Of a stretch of 64,000 nucleotides of DNA, positions 9,033 through 19,168 are shown in pieces. How positions within the stretch are numbered: the stretch's first letter is position 1; every line of letters starts with the position of its first letter. Both the position numbers and the translations under genes were made by a program. This stretch comes from Clostridium vitabionis (lineage in GTDB: Bacteria; Bacillota; Clostridia; Lachnospirales; Lachnospiraceae): the NCBI RefSeq assembly GCF_015351765.1, contig NZ_JADKQA010000001.1, forward strand, positions 372,001-436,000, read 5' to 3'. Below the pieces are notes generated by a model. That model was not told the origin of the DNA, did not search any database, and saw nothing but the letters and a program-made list of their open reading frames with translations.

Positions 9033-10433
9033 ATGGAGAATAAAATCGATGTATTAAAGAAGGTTCCGGTCAGGGAGCAGGATCCGAAGGCCCGCTCCAC
9101 GAATTTTGAGGAGGTCTGCCTCGGCTATAACGCGGAGGAGGCGCAGGCGGAAGCCACACGCTGCCTCAACTGCAAAAACGCGCAGTGTATCAAGGGCTGT
9201 CCGGTGAATATCAATATCCCGGCGTTTATCCAGGAGGTGAAGGCGGGCAATTACACTGAGGCGGCGAAGATTATCGCAAAGGATTCCTGTCTTCCGGCGA
9301 TTTGCGGCCGTGTCTGCCCGCAGGAGACCCAGTGCGAAGGCAAATGCATCCGCGGCTTCAAGGGTGAGCCGGTATCCATCGGCAAGCTGGAGCGCTTTGT
9401 GGCGGATACCGCCCGGGCGCAGGGCGGCATTGCGGCGGAGAAAGCTCCGGCAAACGGGAAAAGGGTTGCGGTTATCGGGGCCGGTCCTTCCGGCCTTTCT
9501 TGCGCCGGCGACCTCGCGAAGCTCGGCTACGATGTGACGATCTTTGAGGCGCTGCACCAGCCCGGCGGCGTCCTGACCTATGGCATCCCGGAGTTTCGTC
9601 TGCCGAAATCCCGCGTTGTCCTCCCGGAGATCGAGGATGTGACGAAGCTCGGCGTGAAGATCGAGACCGATGTCGTGATCGGCAAGGCGATGACGATCGA
9701 CGACCTGCTTGACCGGGAGGGCTTTGACGCGGTATTTATCGGAAGCGGCGCCGGCCTCCCGCGCTTTATGAATATTCCGGGGGAGAATGCGAACGGCGTC
9801 TTCTCCGCCAATGAGTATCTGACGAGAAATAACCTGATGCGGGCATGGCTGGACGAGTATGATACGCCGATCATGCGGCCGAAGAAGTGCGTGGTTGTCG
9901 GCGGCGGCAACGTGGCGATGGATGCGGCGAGAACGGCGCTCCGTCTCGGCGCCGAGACGCATATTGTGTACCGTCGCAGTGAGGCGGAGCTTCCGGCGAG
10001 AGCGGAGGAGGTTGAGCACGCGAAGCAGGAGGGGATCATTTTCCAGCTGCTGACCAATCCAGTGGAAATCCTGACCGATGACAAAGGCTGGGTGCGTGGG
10101 ATCCGCGTGATCAAGATGGAGCTCGGCGAGCCCGATGAGTCCGGACGCCGCAGGCCGGTGGAGATTCCGGGGTCGGAGTACGAGATCGAGTGCGACGCGG
10201 TGATCATGGCGCTCGGCACCTCACCGAACCCGCTGATCGCGAAGACCAGCCACGGCATCGAGACCAACCGGAAGAGGTGTATCGTCGCGGACGAGGAAAC
10301 CGGCGCGACCAGCCGGCCGGGCGTATTTGCCGGCGGCGACGCGGTGACCGGCGCGGCCACGGTAATCCTGGCGATGCAGGCAGGAAGAGCCGGCGCGAAG
10401 GGCATTCACGAATATCTGAGCGGCAAGGACTGA
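9033..10433 (+). CDS. nfnB: NfnB / glutamate synthase small-subunit-like flavoprotein
   Basis: Large subunit of Nfn (466 residues), homologous to the NADPH-dependent GltD/GltA-like subunit. The N-terminal Cys-rich domain has CLNCKNAQCIKGCP and CLPAICGRVCPQETQCEGKC for two 4Fe-4S clusters. Then come the FAD-binding GAGPSGLSCAGDL (about 149) and the NADP-binding VVGGGNVAMDAARTA (about 290), with a C-terminal FAGGDAVTGAATV that closes the FAD site. The pairing with nfnA and the absence of a gltB-like gene favour Nfn over glutamate synthase. It offers NADPH for biosynthesis from NADH and reduced ferredoxin. Confidence 0.9.
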   Translation: MENKIDVLKKVPVREQDPKARSTNFEEVCLGYNAEEAQAEATRCLNCKNAQCIKGCPVNINIPAFIQEVKAGNYTEAAKIIAKDSCLPAICGRVCPQETQCEGKCIRGFKGEPVSIGKLERFVADTARAQGGIAAEKAPANGKRVAVIGAGPSGLSCAGDLAKLGYDVTIFEALHQPGGVLTYGIPEFRLPKSRVVLPEIEDVTKLGVKIETDVVIGKAMTIDDLLDREGFDAVFIGSGAGLPRFMNIPGENANGVFSANEYLTRNNLMRAWLDEYDTPIMRPKKCVVVGGGNVAMDAARTALRLGAETHIVYRRSEAELPARAEEVEHAKQEGIIFQLLTNPVEILTDDKGWVRGIRVIKMELGEPDESGRRRPVEIPGSEYEIECDAVIMALGTSPNPLIAKTSHGIETNRKRCIVADEETGATSRPGVFAGGDAVTGAATVILAMQAGRAGAKGIHEYLSGKD

Positions 10434-10455
10434 ACGTCCGCGGCGCGTTGAGGGT

Positions 10456-10505
10456 CCGGAATCTGTCCGGGGTGTGGGGGCACCCCGGAGGTTCCGGGCT
10501 TTTTT
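10456..10505 (+). terminator. Terminator of nfnAB
   Basis: Nested stem CCGGAA/TTCCGG with an inner CCGGGGTG/CACCCCGG, followed by six T residues. Confidence 0.85.
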
Positions 10506-10526
10506 CTGCGCCCTGGCGACAGGGCA

Positions 10527-10556
10527 TTGAATGGCGCGGCTATTTTCTGCTATACT
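10527..10556 (+). promoter_or_regulatory. Promoter of the RlmI-like gene
   Basis: TTGAAT, 18-base spacer, TATACT; start codon 36 bases downstream. Confidence 0.6.
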
Positions 10557-10591
10557 GGGAGCAATCACTATATCGGAAAGGGAGTTGCGGG

Positions 10592-11806
10592 ATGGCGGGA
10601 CTGGTTTCGGAAGGCTGTGTGGTGCTGAAAAAGGGCGAGGGAAGGACCGTAAAAGCGGGCGGCGCCTGGATATTTGACAATGAGATTGCACAAACCGAGG
10701 GGGATTTTTCTGACGGGGAGATCATCTCCGTCAGGGATTTCGACGGGTTTTTCATGGGCTATGGCTTTTACAACAGCCACTCCAAGATCCGTGTCCGGAT
10801 GCTGTCGCGGTGGAGAAAGGAGCCGGTCGATGAGGCTTTTCTCTATGAGCGGGTGAAAAATGCCTGGGAATACCGGAAGAGGGTCATCGATACCTCCTCC
10901 TGCCGGGTGATTTTCGGCGAGGCAGACTGGCTGCCCGGGCTTGTCGTGGACAAGTATGAGGATGTCCTGGTCGTGCAGTCGCTGGCGCTCGGCATTGACC
11001 GGCTGAAAGGGCTGATCCTCGAGGATCTCCGGGACATCCTGAAAAAAGACGGGATTTCGGTCCGGGGCATCTATGAGCGATCGGACGCGCCTGTCCGCCG
11101 GAAGGAGGGGATGGCGCCGGTGAAGGGCTTTATCGGGGATCCCTTCGATGTCCGCGTGCCGATCACGGAGAACGGGGTCCGCTATATCGTCGATGTCGCC
11201 GAGGGGCAGAAGACTGGCTTTTTCCTCGATCAGAAGCTCAACCGGCGCGCAGTCCAGCCGCTCGCGCGGGGGCTCAAGGTGCTGGACTGCTTCACGCACA
11301 TGGGGACATTTGCCCTGAATGCCGGGCTCGGCGGTGCGCGTGAGGTGACGGGGCTCGATATCTCCGAATTCGCGATCGAGGAGGCCCGGGAAAATGCGAG
11401 GCTGAACCATCTCGATGGCCGGGTGAAATTCCGTGTGGCGAATGTGCTGGACGAGCTGCCGAAGCTTGCCTCAGCCGGGGAGAGCTATGACATGGTGATT
11501 CTCGACCCGCCGGCGTTCACAAAGTCCCGGGAGGCGACGAAAAACGCGATCCGGGGCTATCGGGAGATTAACCGGGCGGGGCTGCGCCTTGTCCGTGACG
11601 GGGGCTTTCTTGTCACCTGCTCCTGCTCGCATTTTATGACCCAGGAGCTTTTCACGAAGACCATCGCGGAAGCGGCGGGCAGCGTCCACCGCCGGCTGCG
11701 CCAGATCGAGTTCCGCACCCAGGCGCCGGATCATCCGATTCTCTGGGGCGCGGACGACAGCTATTACCTGAAATTTTACATTTTCCAGTCATGTGTTGAG
11801 AAGTGA
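10592..11806 (+). CDS. Class I SAM-dependent rRNA cytosine methyltransferase (RlmI/RlmK-like)
   Basis: A 404-residue cytosolic enzyme predicted to methylate cytosine C5 in 23S rRNA. The N-terminal PUA-type RNA-binding domain (VVLKKGEGRTVKAGGAWIF) precedes a central RlmI-like segment. The Rossmann methyltransferase domain follows, with VLDCFTHMGTFALNAG (SAM site, about 230), GLDISEFAIEEA and the catalytic-region LDPPAFTKS (about 305). CSCSHFM near the C-terminus is typical of the family. ATG 10592 follows GGGAG by 8 bases. A longer open frame runs upstream but overlaps nfnB and lacks a ribosome site. Confidence 0.9.
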   Translation: MAGLVSEGCVVLKKGEGRTVKAGGAWIFDNEIAQTEGDFSDGEIISVRDFDGFFMGYGFYNSHSKIRVRMLSRWRKEPVDEAFLYERVKNAWEYRKRVIDTSSCRVIFGEADWLPGLVVDKYEDVLVVQSLALGIDRLKGLILEDLRDILKKDGISVRGIYERSDAPVRRKEGMAPVKGFIGDPFDVRVPITENGVRYIVDVAEGQKTGFFLDQKLNRRAVQPLARGLKVLDCFTHMGTFALNAGLGGAREVTGLDISEFAIEEARENARLNHLDGRVKFRVANVLDELPKLASAGESYDMVILDPPAFTKSREATKNAIRGYREINRAGLRLVRDGGFLVTCSCSHFMTQELFTKTIAEAAGSVHRRLRQIEFRTQAPDHPILWGADDSYYLKFYIFQSCVEK

Positions 11807-11830
11807 TCCCGATAATCCAGGAGGAGAGAC

Positions 11831-12490
11831 ATGAAATATTGCCCGAATTGCGGTGCGGCGTGTGATGACGGGGAGAAGTTCTGCCACCAGTGCGGAACCC
11901 GTCTGGTGAGGCAGGACTTTGGTCCGGGGGCGGGAGGTTCCTCTGCGTCGTCCGGCGGCTCGTGGCAGGCCGGCTCTGGCGGCACGGGGCAGACCGAATC
12001 CGGTTATGGCGGTGCGCCGAACGGCGGCTCGTGGCAGACCGAATCCGGTTATGGCGGTGCGCCGAACGGCGGCTCGTGGCGCCCGGCGATCAGGCCGAGA
12101 AATATCGCGCTCTGTATCCTGTTCAGCATTCTGACCTGCGGGATTTACCGGTATTACTGGATCGCGAAGATGAATGACGACACGAAGGAGCTTGTCCGCC
12201 GCCCCGAGGAGACCTCCGGCGGCATGGTTGTCCTGTTCAGCATCCTGACCTGCGGGATCTATGAGCTGTACTGGCTCTACAAGATGGGCGAGCGGGTTGA
12301 TGAGATGAAAAACCGTCCGAACGGGAACAGCGCCCTGCTCTTTCTGATCCTGCCGCTTGCGGGGGCTTTCGCGTCCGGCGTGCTCTACTGGGCAACGAAT
12401 GAGAATTACAGCGGAACCGGCTTTGCCTGCATGATCTTTGTGGTTCTCGGGATCATCCAGGATACCATCAACAAGGCGGCTGCGCGGTGA
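11831..12490 (+). CDS. Zinc-ribbon DUF4234 membrane protein
   Basis: A 219-residue protein. The N-terminal zinc ribbon has CPNCGAACDDGEKFCHQCG. A Gly/Ser-rich low-complexity linker (about 35-82) follows, containing a duplicated 15-residue unit. The membrane region repeats an ILCGIY-type element twice (LFSILTCGIYRYYW and LFSILTCGIYELYW), matching DUF4234, with two further hydrophobic helices. AGGAGGAGAG precedes the ATG. Its stop overlaps the start of the DUF2752 gene, so the two are coupled. Function unknown; probably a membrane-organisation or sensing protein. Confidence 0.8.
   Translation: MKYCPNCGAACDDGEKFCHQCGTRLVRQDFGPGAGGSSASSGGSWQAGSGGTGQTESGYGGAPNGGSWQTESGYGGAPNGGSWRPAIRPRNIALCILFSILTCGIYRYYWIAKMNDDTKELVRRPEETSGGMVVLFSILTCGIYELYWLYKMGERVDEMKNRPNGNSALLFLILPLAGAFASGVLYWATNENYSGTGFACMIFVVLGIIQDTINKAAAR
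11990..12079 (+). repeat. 45-bp exact tandem repeat in the DUF4234 gene
   Basis: Two identical copies (11990-12034, 12035-12079), each encoding QTESGYGGAPNGGSW in the linker between zinc ribbon and membrane domain. A partial related copy lies just upstream. Confidence 0.92.
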
Positions 12491-12858
12491 TGCCCGCTAG
12501 GATGAAAAAAACAGGAAAATCCCTGGCGTTGGCGTCTTCAGGGCTCCTGTACCTGCTCTGGCTTCGCCTCACGGGAATCGGCATTCCCTGCCTTTTCCGC
12601 CTCCTCACCGGGTGGAAATGCCCGGGCTGCGGGGTCACGCACATGGTTCTTGCCCTTTCCCGGCTGGATTTTCCGGCAGCCTGGGAGGCCAATCCCTTTC
12701 TGCTTTTGACGCTGCCGTTCCTGATCGCGGAGATTTTCCGCAGCTTTTCCCGGGAGATCTCCGGTTCCGGGGCGGGCGCCATGCCGCAATGGGAGCAGTG
12801 GCTGCTTTGGGGGTATATCGCCGCGCTGATCATCTTCGGGGTGGCGCGGAACGTCTGA
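12490..12858 (+). CDS. DUF2752 small membrane protein
   Basis: A 122-residue protein with two to three hydrophobic helices and the DUF2752 hallmark WKCPGCGVTHM after the first helix, a CPxCG motif that probably binds metal or forms a disulfide. The start ATG shares its A with the TGA of the preceding gene (TGATG), so translation is coupled. Another ATG 12 bases on (12502) is possible. Pairing with a DUF4234 zinc-ribbon protein suggests a common function, not known. Confidence 0.8.
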   Translation: MPARMKKTGKSLALASSGLLYLLWLRLTGIGIPCLFRLLTGWKCPGCGVTHMVLALSRLDFPAAWEANPFLLLTLPFLIAEIFRSFSREISGSGAGAMPQWEQWLLWGYIAALIIFGVARNV

Positions 12859-12878
12859 ATGGGGACGGATGATATAGT

Positions 12879-12937
12879 AAATTCGCCTGGCTCGCGCGAA
12901 ACTTGCGTTTCACCCGCAGGGCTCGCGCCTGTTCAGT
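12879..12937. repeat. Possible diverged family 2 repeat, copy D
   Basis: GAAAC-TTGC-GTTTC hairpin flanked by GCTCGCGC and ending in CGCGCCTGTTCAG. Only the CTGTTCAG end clearly matches the other copies, so membership is tentative. Confidence 0.35.
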
Positions 12938-12945
12938 GATCTTCA

Positions 12946-13000
12946 CAAAAAGAGGCTGTGGCATCTCACGAATGATCATGGGATTGCCGCAGCCTCTTTC
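12946..13000 (-). terminator. Terminator of the 3D-domain gene, possibly bidirectional
   Basis: Stem AAAGAGGCTGTGGCA / TGCCGCAGCCTCTTT. On the minus strand it ends in CTTTTTGTG, just beyond the stop at 13020; on the plus strand the T run is short. Confidence 0.8.
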
Positions 13001-13019
13001 GCTGAACTGTTCTGAAAAT

Positions 13020-13577
13020 TTAATTTTTTCTTCCCGGCCCCTGCGCTTCATCACCGGTATTTCCGGATTTCTGGCCTGAATCTTCAATAATATAGATGTT
13101 TTTGTACTGCACACCGTACTCCTCACAGGCCTCCGCGGAATCCAGATAGAAATCCACGACATTTCCCGTGACGCCGGTGTCCTCGACCTTGTATACCTGG
13201 CCGTCGACGACGATCTCCGTCCCCTGTGGGAGGACGCTGAAGTCCGCGGCAACGGTATGGCTGACAGAGGCTTGCTTCCCTGAAGCGGTCATCGAAGAAT
13301 TGCCATCCTCGAAGCAGTAGGCTGTGGTCTTGAAAATGCCGGCGAGCTTTGCCGTCCGGCCGTCTTTTGTCCGGATCATCTCCGGCGCGTCGGAGGGATC
13401 CACCGAAGCGCTCATGCGGAGGGATGGGCCGTTCTTGGAAATATCGTCTGCAGCCTCTGTCCCGCTGACGAGGGCAGGGCCTGTGGCCTGCGCCGCAAAT
13501 GCCGTCACATGGGCGGACGCGGCGATGAGCGCTGCTGTCATGATGGTTGTTAAGTTTCTCCTGAGATGGTTTTGCAT
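13020..13577 (-). CDS. Secreted 3D-domain (double-psi beta-barrel) cell-wall protein
   Basis: A 185-residue exported protein. A signal peptide runs to about residue 29 (AHVTAFAA). The C-terminal 3D domain starts at FKTTAYCFEDG and continues with the conserved aspartates in VEDTG and VDFYLDS, the putative catalytic set of this MltA/RlpA-like barrel. It resembles the catalytic end of YocH/YabE-type wall-remodelling enzymes but lacks their LysM or G5 domains. AGGAG precedes the ATG by 6 bases. It is transcribed divergently from hrcA; a role in peptidoglycan turnover is inferred. Confidence 0.82.
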   Translation of the reverse strand: MQNHLRRNLTTIMTAALIAASAHVTAFAAQATGPALVSGTEAADDISKNGPSLRMSASVDPSDAPEMIRTKDGRTAKLAGIFKTTAYCFEDGNSSMTASGKQASVSHTVAADFSVLPQGTEIVVDGQVYKVEDTGVTGNVVDFYLDSAEACEEYGVQYKNIYIIEDSGQKSGNTGDEAQGPGRKN

Positions 13578-13737
13578 TCCTTACTCCTGGTATGTGTCCC
13601 GGGCTCAACTGCCTCCGGGACAGGTGCTCCGGCTTTCAGATTTGCCATTGCGTCTCAAAAGTTTCACATTATTCACATTGTATTACAAAGTTGTTAAAAG
13701 TCAAGAGCGGATTTTCCAGGAATTTTCCGCAAACCTG

Positions 13738-13766
13738 TTGACAAAAAAGTTTCGTAGGCATATATT
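13738..13766 (+). promoter_or_regulatory. SigA promoter of the hrcA-grpE-dnaK-dnaJ operon
   Basis: Consensus TTGACA, 17-base spacer, TATATT, followed 14 bases later by the CIRCE operator. Confidence 0.92.
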
Positions 13767-13780
13767 ATGAACTGTGGATG

Positions 13781-13807
13781 TTAGCACTCCGATTAACTGA
13801 GTGCTAA
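13781..13807 (+). promoter_or_regulatory. CIRCE operator (HrcA binding site)
   Basis: Perfect TTAGCACTC-N9-GAGTGCTAA. It covers the transcription start region, 24 bases before hrcA, so HrcA represses its own operon until heat shock. Confidence 0.99.
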
Positions 13808-13831
13808 CAGAGAGCGGAAAGGAGAGGAAGA

Positions 13832-15019
13832 ATGGAACTGGATGAGAGAAAAATCAAGATCCTGAATACAATTATCCAGACCTATCTTGAGACGGGTGAG
13901 CCGGTCGGCTCGCGGACGATCTCCAGAGATTCCGACCTGAAGCTCAGCTCCGCGACGATCCGGAATGAGATGTCGGATCTTGAGCGGATGGGATACATCA
14001 TTCAGCCGCACACATCTTCCGGGCGGATCCCCTCAGATAAGGGGTATCGTTTTTATGTAGACGAGATCGTCCGGGAGAAGGAGAAAGCCATCCGGGAAAA
14101 GGACGCGGCCATGGCCGGGGCGCAGGGCGCTGACAGCCAGACCGTGGAAAACGGAGATGCCGGGCAGCCGGGGACGAGCCTCGTGAAGACGGACGGCGAG
14201 GTAACGAACAGCATGGTCATCCAGAGAGTCGACAGGCTTGAGGATCTGCTGCGGCAGATGGCGAAGATCCTTGCGGCGAGCACCAACTACGCGACGATGG
14301 TGAGTACTCCCCACACGAACCGCACGAAGCTCAAGTTCGTCCAGCTCTCCCGGGTGGAGACAGGAAGGCTCCTCGTGGTCACGGTTCTTGAGGGGAATAT
14401 TATCAAGAACAAGATTGTGAATGTCGGAGCGTTGCTGACGGATGAGGAGATCCTGAACCTGAACATTCTGCTCAATAATAACCTGACCGGGCTCACGATG
14501 GAGGAGATCAACCTGGATGTCATTTCCCGGATGAAATCCCAGGCAGGTGAGCGCAGGGAGGTTGTTGACATGGTCCTCAACGAGATCGCGGAGGCGATTC
14601 GGTCAAATGAGGAGGACCTGAAGATCTATACGGAGGGCGCGACGAATATTTTCCGATATCCGGAGCTGTCCGACACGGAGCAGGCGAGAGAGATTCTCAG
14701 CACCCTGGAGAAGAAGGATGACCTGAAGGAGCTCTTAAGTGAGTCCGAGAACGGGGATCATTCCGTGACACCGGGGGATCCGGAGCACGGGATCCAGGTG
14801 TATATCGGCAGTGAGAACCAGGTGGAATCCATGAAGGACTGCAGCGTGGTCACCGCCAATTATGACCTGGGAGACGGCCTCCGCGGAACGGTCGGCATTA
14901 TCGGACCGAAACGGATGGACTATGAAAAGGTCGTCAATACGCTGAAGGATCTCCGGGAACAGCTCAGGAAGACCTATAAGAATGAGAACAGCAAAGGGGC
15001 GCCGCCGGGGAGAAACTAG
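13832..15019 (+). CDS. hrcA: Heat-inducible transcription repressor HrcA
   Basis: Represses class I heat-shock genes by binding CIRCE; its folding depends on GroEL. The N-terminal winged helix shows TGEPVGSRTIS and SSATIRNEMSDLERMGYI followed by HTSSGRIPSDKGYR, all diagnostic. At 395 residues it is about 50 longer than usual (about 340-350). The extra length is an Ala/Gly/Asp-rich segment after residue 80 and an acidic insert near 305-320 (SESENGDHSVTPGDPEHG). GGAGAGG precedes the ATG. It is the first gene of the operon. Confidence 0.96.
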   Translation: MELDERKIKILNTIIQTYLETGEPVGSRTISRDSDLKLSSATIRNEMSDLERMGYIIQPHTSSGRIPSDKGYRFYVDEIVREKEKAIREKDAAMAGAQGADSQTVENGDAGQPGTSLVKTDGEVTNSMVIQRVDRLEDLLRQMAKILAASTNYATMVSTPHTNRTKLKFVQLSRVETGRLLVVTVLEGNIIKNKIVNVGALLTDEEILNLNILLNNNLTGLTMEEINLDVISRMKSQAGERREVVDMVLNEIAEAIRSNEEDLKIYTEGATNIFRYPELSDTEQAREILSTLEKKDDLKELLSESENGDHSVTPGDPEHGIQVYIGSENQVESMKDCSVVTANYDLGDGLRGTVGIIGPKRMDYEKVVNTLKDLREQLRKTYKNENSKGAPPGRN

Positions 15020-15062
15020 AGTTCCGGCGGAATTGCCGTTAAGGCTAAAGAGGTGAATAAAA

Positions 15063-17689
<2,627 letters not shown>

Positions 17690-17721
17690 TCCGGTAAGAA
17701 TCCGGCATAATGGATTGATCA

Positions 17722-17754
17722 GGTTGGGGATTGGGCCTTTCGGGGCCCAACCCC
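17722..17754 (+). other. Intergenic hairpin between dnaK and dnaJ
   Basis: GGGG/CCCC and TGGGCC/GGCCCA form a stable stem with no T tract. It may stabilise the 3' end of dnaK mRNA or attenuate dnaJ, a common arrangement in this operon. Confidence 0.6.
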
Positions 17755-17781
17755 TTGCTGTGTATGAGAGGGAGATAAGAC

Positions 17782-18939
17782 ATGGCAGAAAAAAGAGATT
17801 ATTATGAGGTCTTAGGCGTCCCGAGAGATGCAGATGCAGCTGCCCTGAAGAAAGCTTACCGTGAACTGGCAAAAAAATATCATCCGGACGTCAATCCCAG
17901 TCCGGAAGCTGCGGAAAAGTTTAAGGAAGCCTCGGAGGCGTACAGCGTTCTGAGTGATCCCGAGAAGCGCAGGCAGTATGATCAGTTTGGCCAGGCAGCG
18001 TTCGAGGGCGGCATGGGCGCCGGCGGCGCGGGAGGCGGATTTGGTGACTTCGGCTTCGGCGGCGATATGGGCGATATCTTCGGTGACATCTTCGGCGATT
18101 TCTTCGGCGGCAGGGCCGGCGGCGCGTCGGCGCGTGATGCCGACCAGCCGCGGCGCGGTGCGGACGTCTCCGCCAATATCAGGATTACGTTCATGGAAGC
18201 GATCCGTGGCTGTGAGAAGGAGATCACGCTGAATCTCAAGGATACCTGCCCGAAATGCGGCGGCACCGGCGCGAAACCGGGAACATCTGCCCAGACCTGC
18301 CCGAAGTGCGGCGGCAAGGGGCGGATCCGCTATACGCAGCGGACGCCGATCGGCATGATTCAGAATGTCCAGACCTGCCCGGAATGCAACGGTACCGGCA
18401 AGGTCATCCGGGAAAAATGCCCGGACTGCTACGGCACAGGGTATATTTCCCGCAGGAAGACGCTCAAGGTGGCTATCCCCGCGGGCATTGACAACGGACA
18501 GGTGATCCGCGACCGCGGCCAGGGGGAACCCGGGGCGAACGGGGGACCAAGAGGCGATCTTCTTGTGCAGATCCTGGTGAGCCCGCATCCGACTTTCCGC
18601 CGCCAGGACAGGGATATCTACTCGACGGTGCCGGTGTCCTTCGCGACCGCGGCTCTCGGCGGGCCGATCCGCATCAACACGGTCGACGGCGAGGTGGAGT
18701 ATGACGTGAAACCGGGAACCCAGACGGACACGAAGGTGCGGCTCAGGGGCAAGGGCGTGCCCAGCCTCCGGAGCGGCGGCGCCCGCGGCGACCACTATGT
18801 CACGCTGGTGGTCAAGGTACCGACGAGCATGAATGAGAGGCAGAAGGAAGCCCTGCGTGCCTTTGACGAGGCGATGAACGGGATAGAGGCGAAGGCCGCG
18901 TCCGGTGGCAGGAAAAAGCCCTTCCCATGGGAGAAATAA
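17782..18939 (+). CDS. dnaJ: Hsp40 co-chaperone DnaJ
   Basis: Stimulates DnaK ATPase and delivers substrates. Its 385 residues contain a J domain with HPD at 34-36, a Gly/Phe-rich linker (about 75-120), four zinc-binding CxxCxGxG repeats ([32 protein letters not shown]) and the C-terminal substrate domains. It is a full type I DnaJ. GGGAG precedes the ATG. Last gene of the CIRCE operon, followed by a strong hairpin. Confidence 0.98.
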   Translation: MAEKRDYYEVLGVPRDADAAALKKAYRELAKKYHPDVNPSPEAAEKFKEASEAYSVLSDPEKRRQYDQFGQAAFEGGMGAGGAGGGFGDFGFGGDMGDIFGDIFGDFFGGRAGGASARDADQPRRGADVSANIRITFMEAIRGCEKEITLNLKDTCPKCGGTGAKPGTSAQTCPKCGGKGRIRYTQRTPIGMIQNVQTCPECNGTGKVIREKCPDCYGTGYISRRKTLKVAIPAGIDNGQVIRDRGQGEPGANGGPRGDLLVQILVSPHPTFRRQDRDIYSTVPVSFATAALGGPIRINTVDGEVEYDVKPGTQTDTKVRLRGKGVPSLRSGGARGDHYVTLVVKVPTSMNERQKEALRAFDEAMNGIEAKAASGGRKKPFPWEK

Positions 18940-18976
18940 CAGGGAAAAATTTCAGACAGTCGTCAGGCATTTTCCA

Positions 18977-19023
18977 GGCATAGTTTGTGCGGAGGAGTTC
19001 TCCGCGGAACTATGCCTTATTTT
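18977..19023 (+). terminator. Terminator of the dnaK operon
   Basis: GGCATAGTT / AACTATGCC stem with an inner GCGG/CCGC, followed by TTATTTT. Confidence 0.85.
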
Positions 19024-19061
19024 GTGTGCAAAACCTTACTTTTTTTGTAAGAGAAGCTCAA

Positions 19062-19090
19062 TTGACTATTCCCGGGATTAAAGATAGAAT
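19062..19090 (+). promoter_or_regulatory. Promoter of the L,D-transpeptidase gene
   Basis: TTGACT, 17-base spacer, TAGAAT; start codon about 78 bases downstream. Confidence 0.7.
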
Positions 19091-19117
19091 CAACAATGTT
19101 TACAGGAAGAACTCTTT

Positions 19118-19144
19118 AACCGGCTGCCGTAGCCGGTTGTTTTC
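19118..19144 (+). terminator. Leader hairpin (possible attenuator) before the L,D-transpeptidase gene
   Basis: Perfect 8-bp stem AACCGGCT / AGCCGGTT with a 5-base loop followed by GTTTTC, between promoter and start codon. It looks like a small intrinsic terminator within the leader; no partner antiterminator was identified. Confidence 0.45.
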
Positions 19145-19168
19145 AAAAAGTTAGGAGAATCGGGGATC

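Noticed and set aside
8136..10433. Glutamate synthase small subunit reading for the nfnB gene.
   Set aside because: No gltB-like large subunit is nearby, and the adjacent NfnA-type flavoprotein fits Nfn better.
10190..10591. A longer N-terminus for the RlmI-like methyltransferase.
   Set aside because: It overlaps nfnB, its terminator and the gene's own promoter; the PUA domain begins right after ATG 10592.
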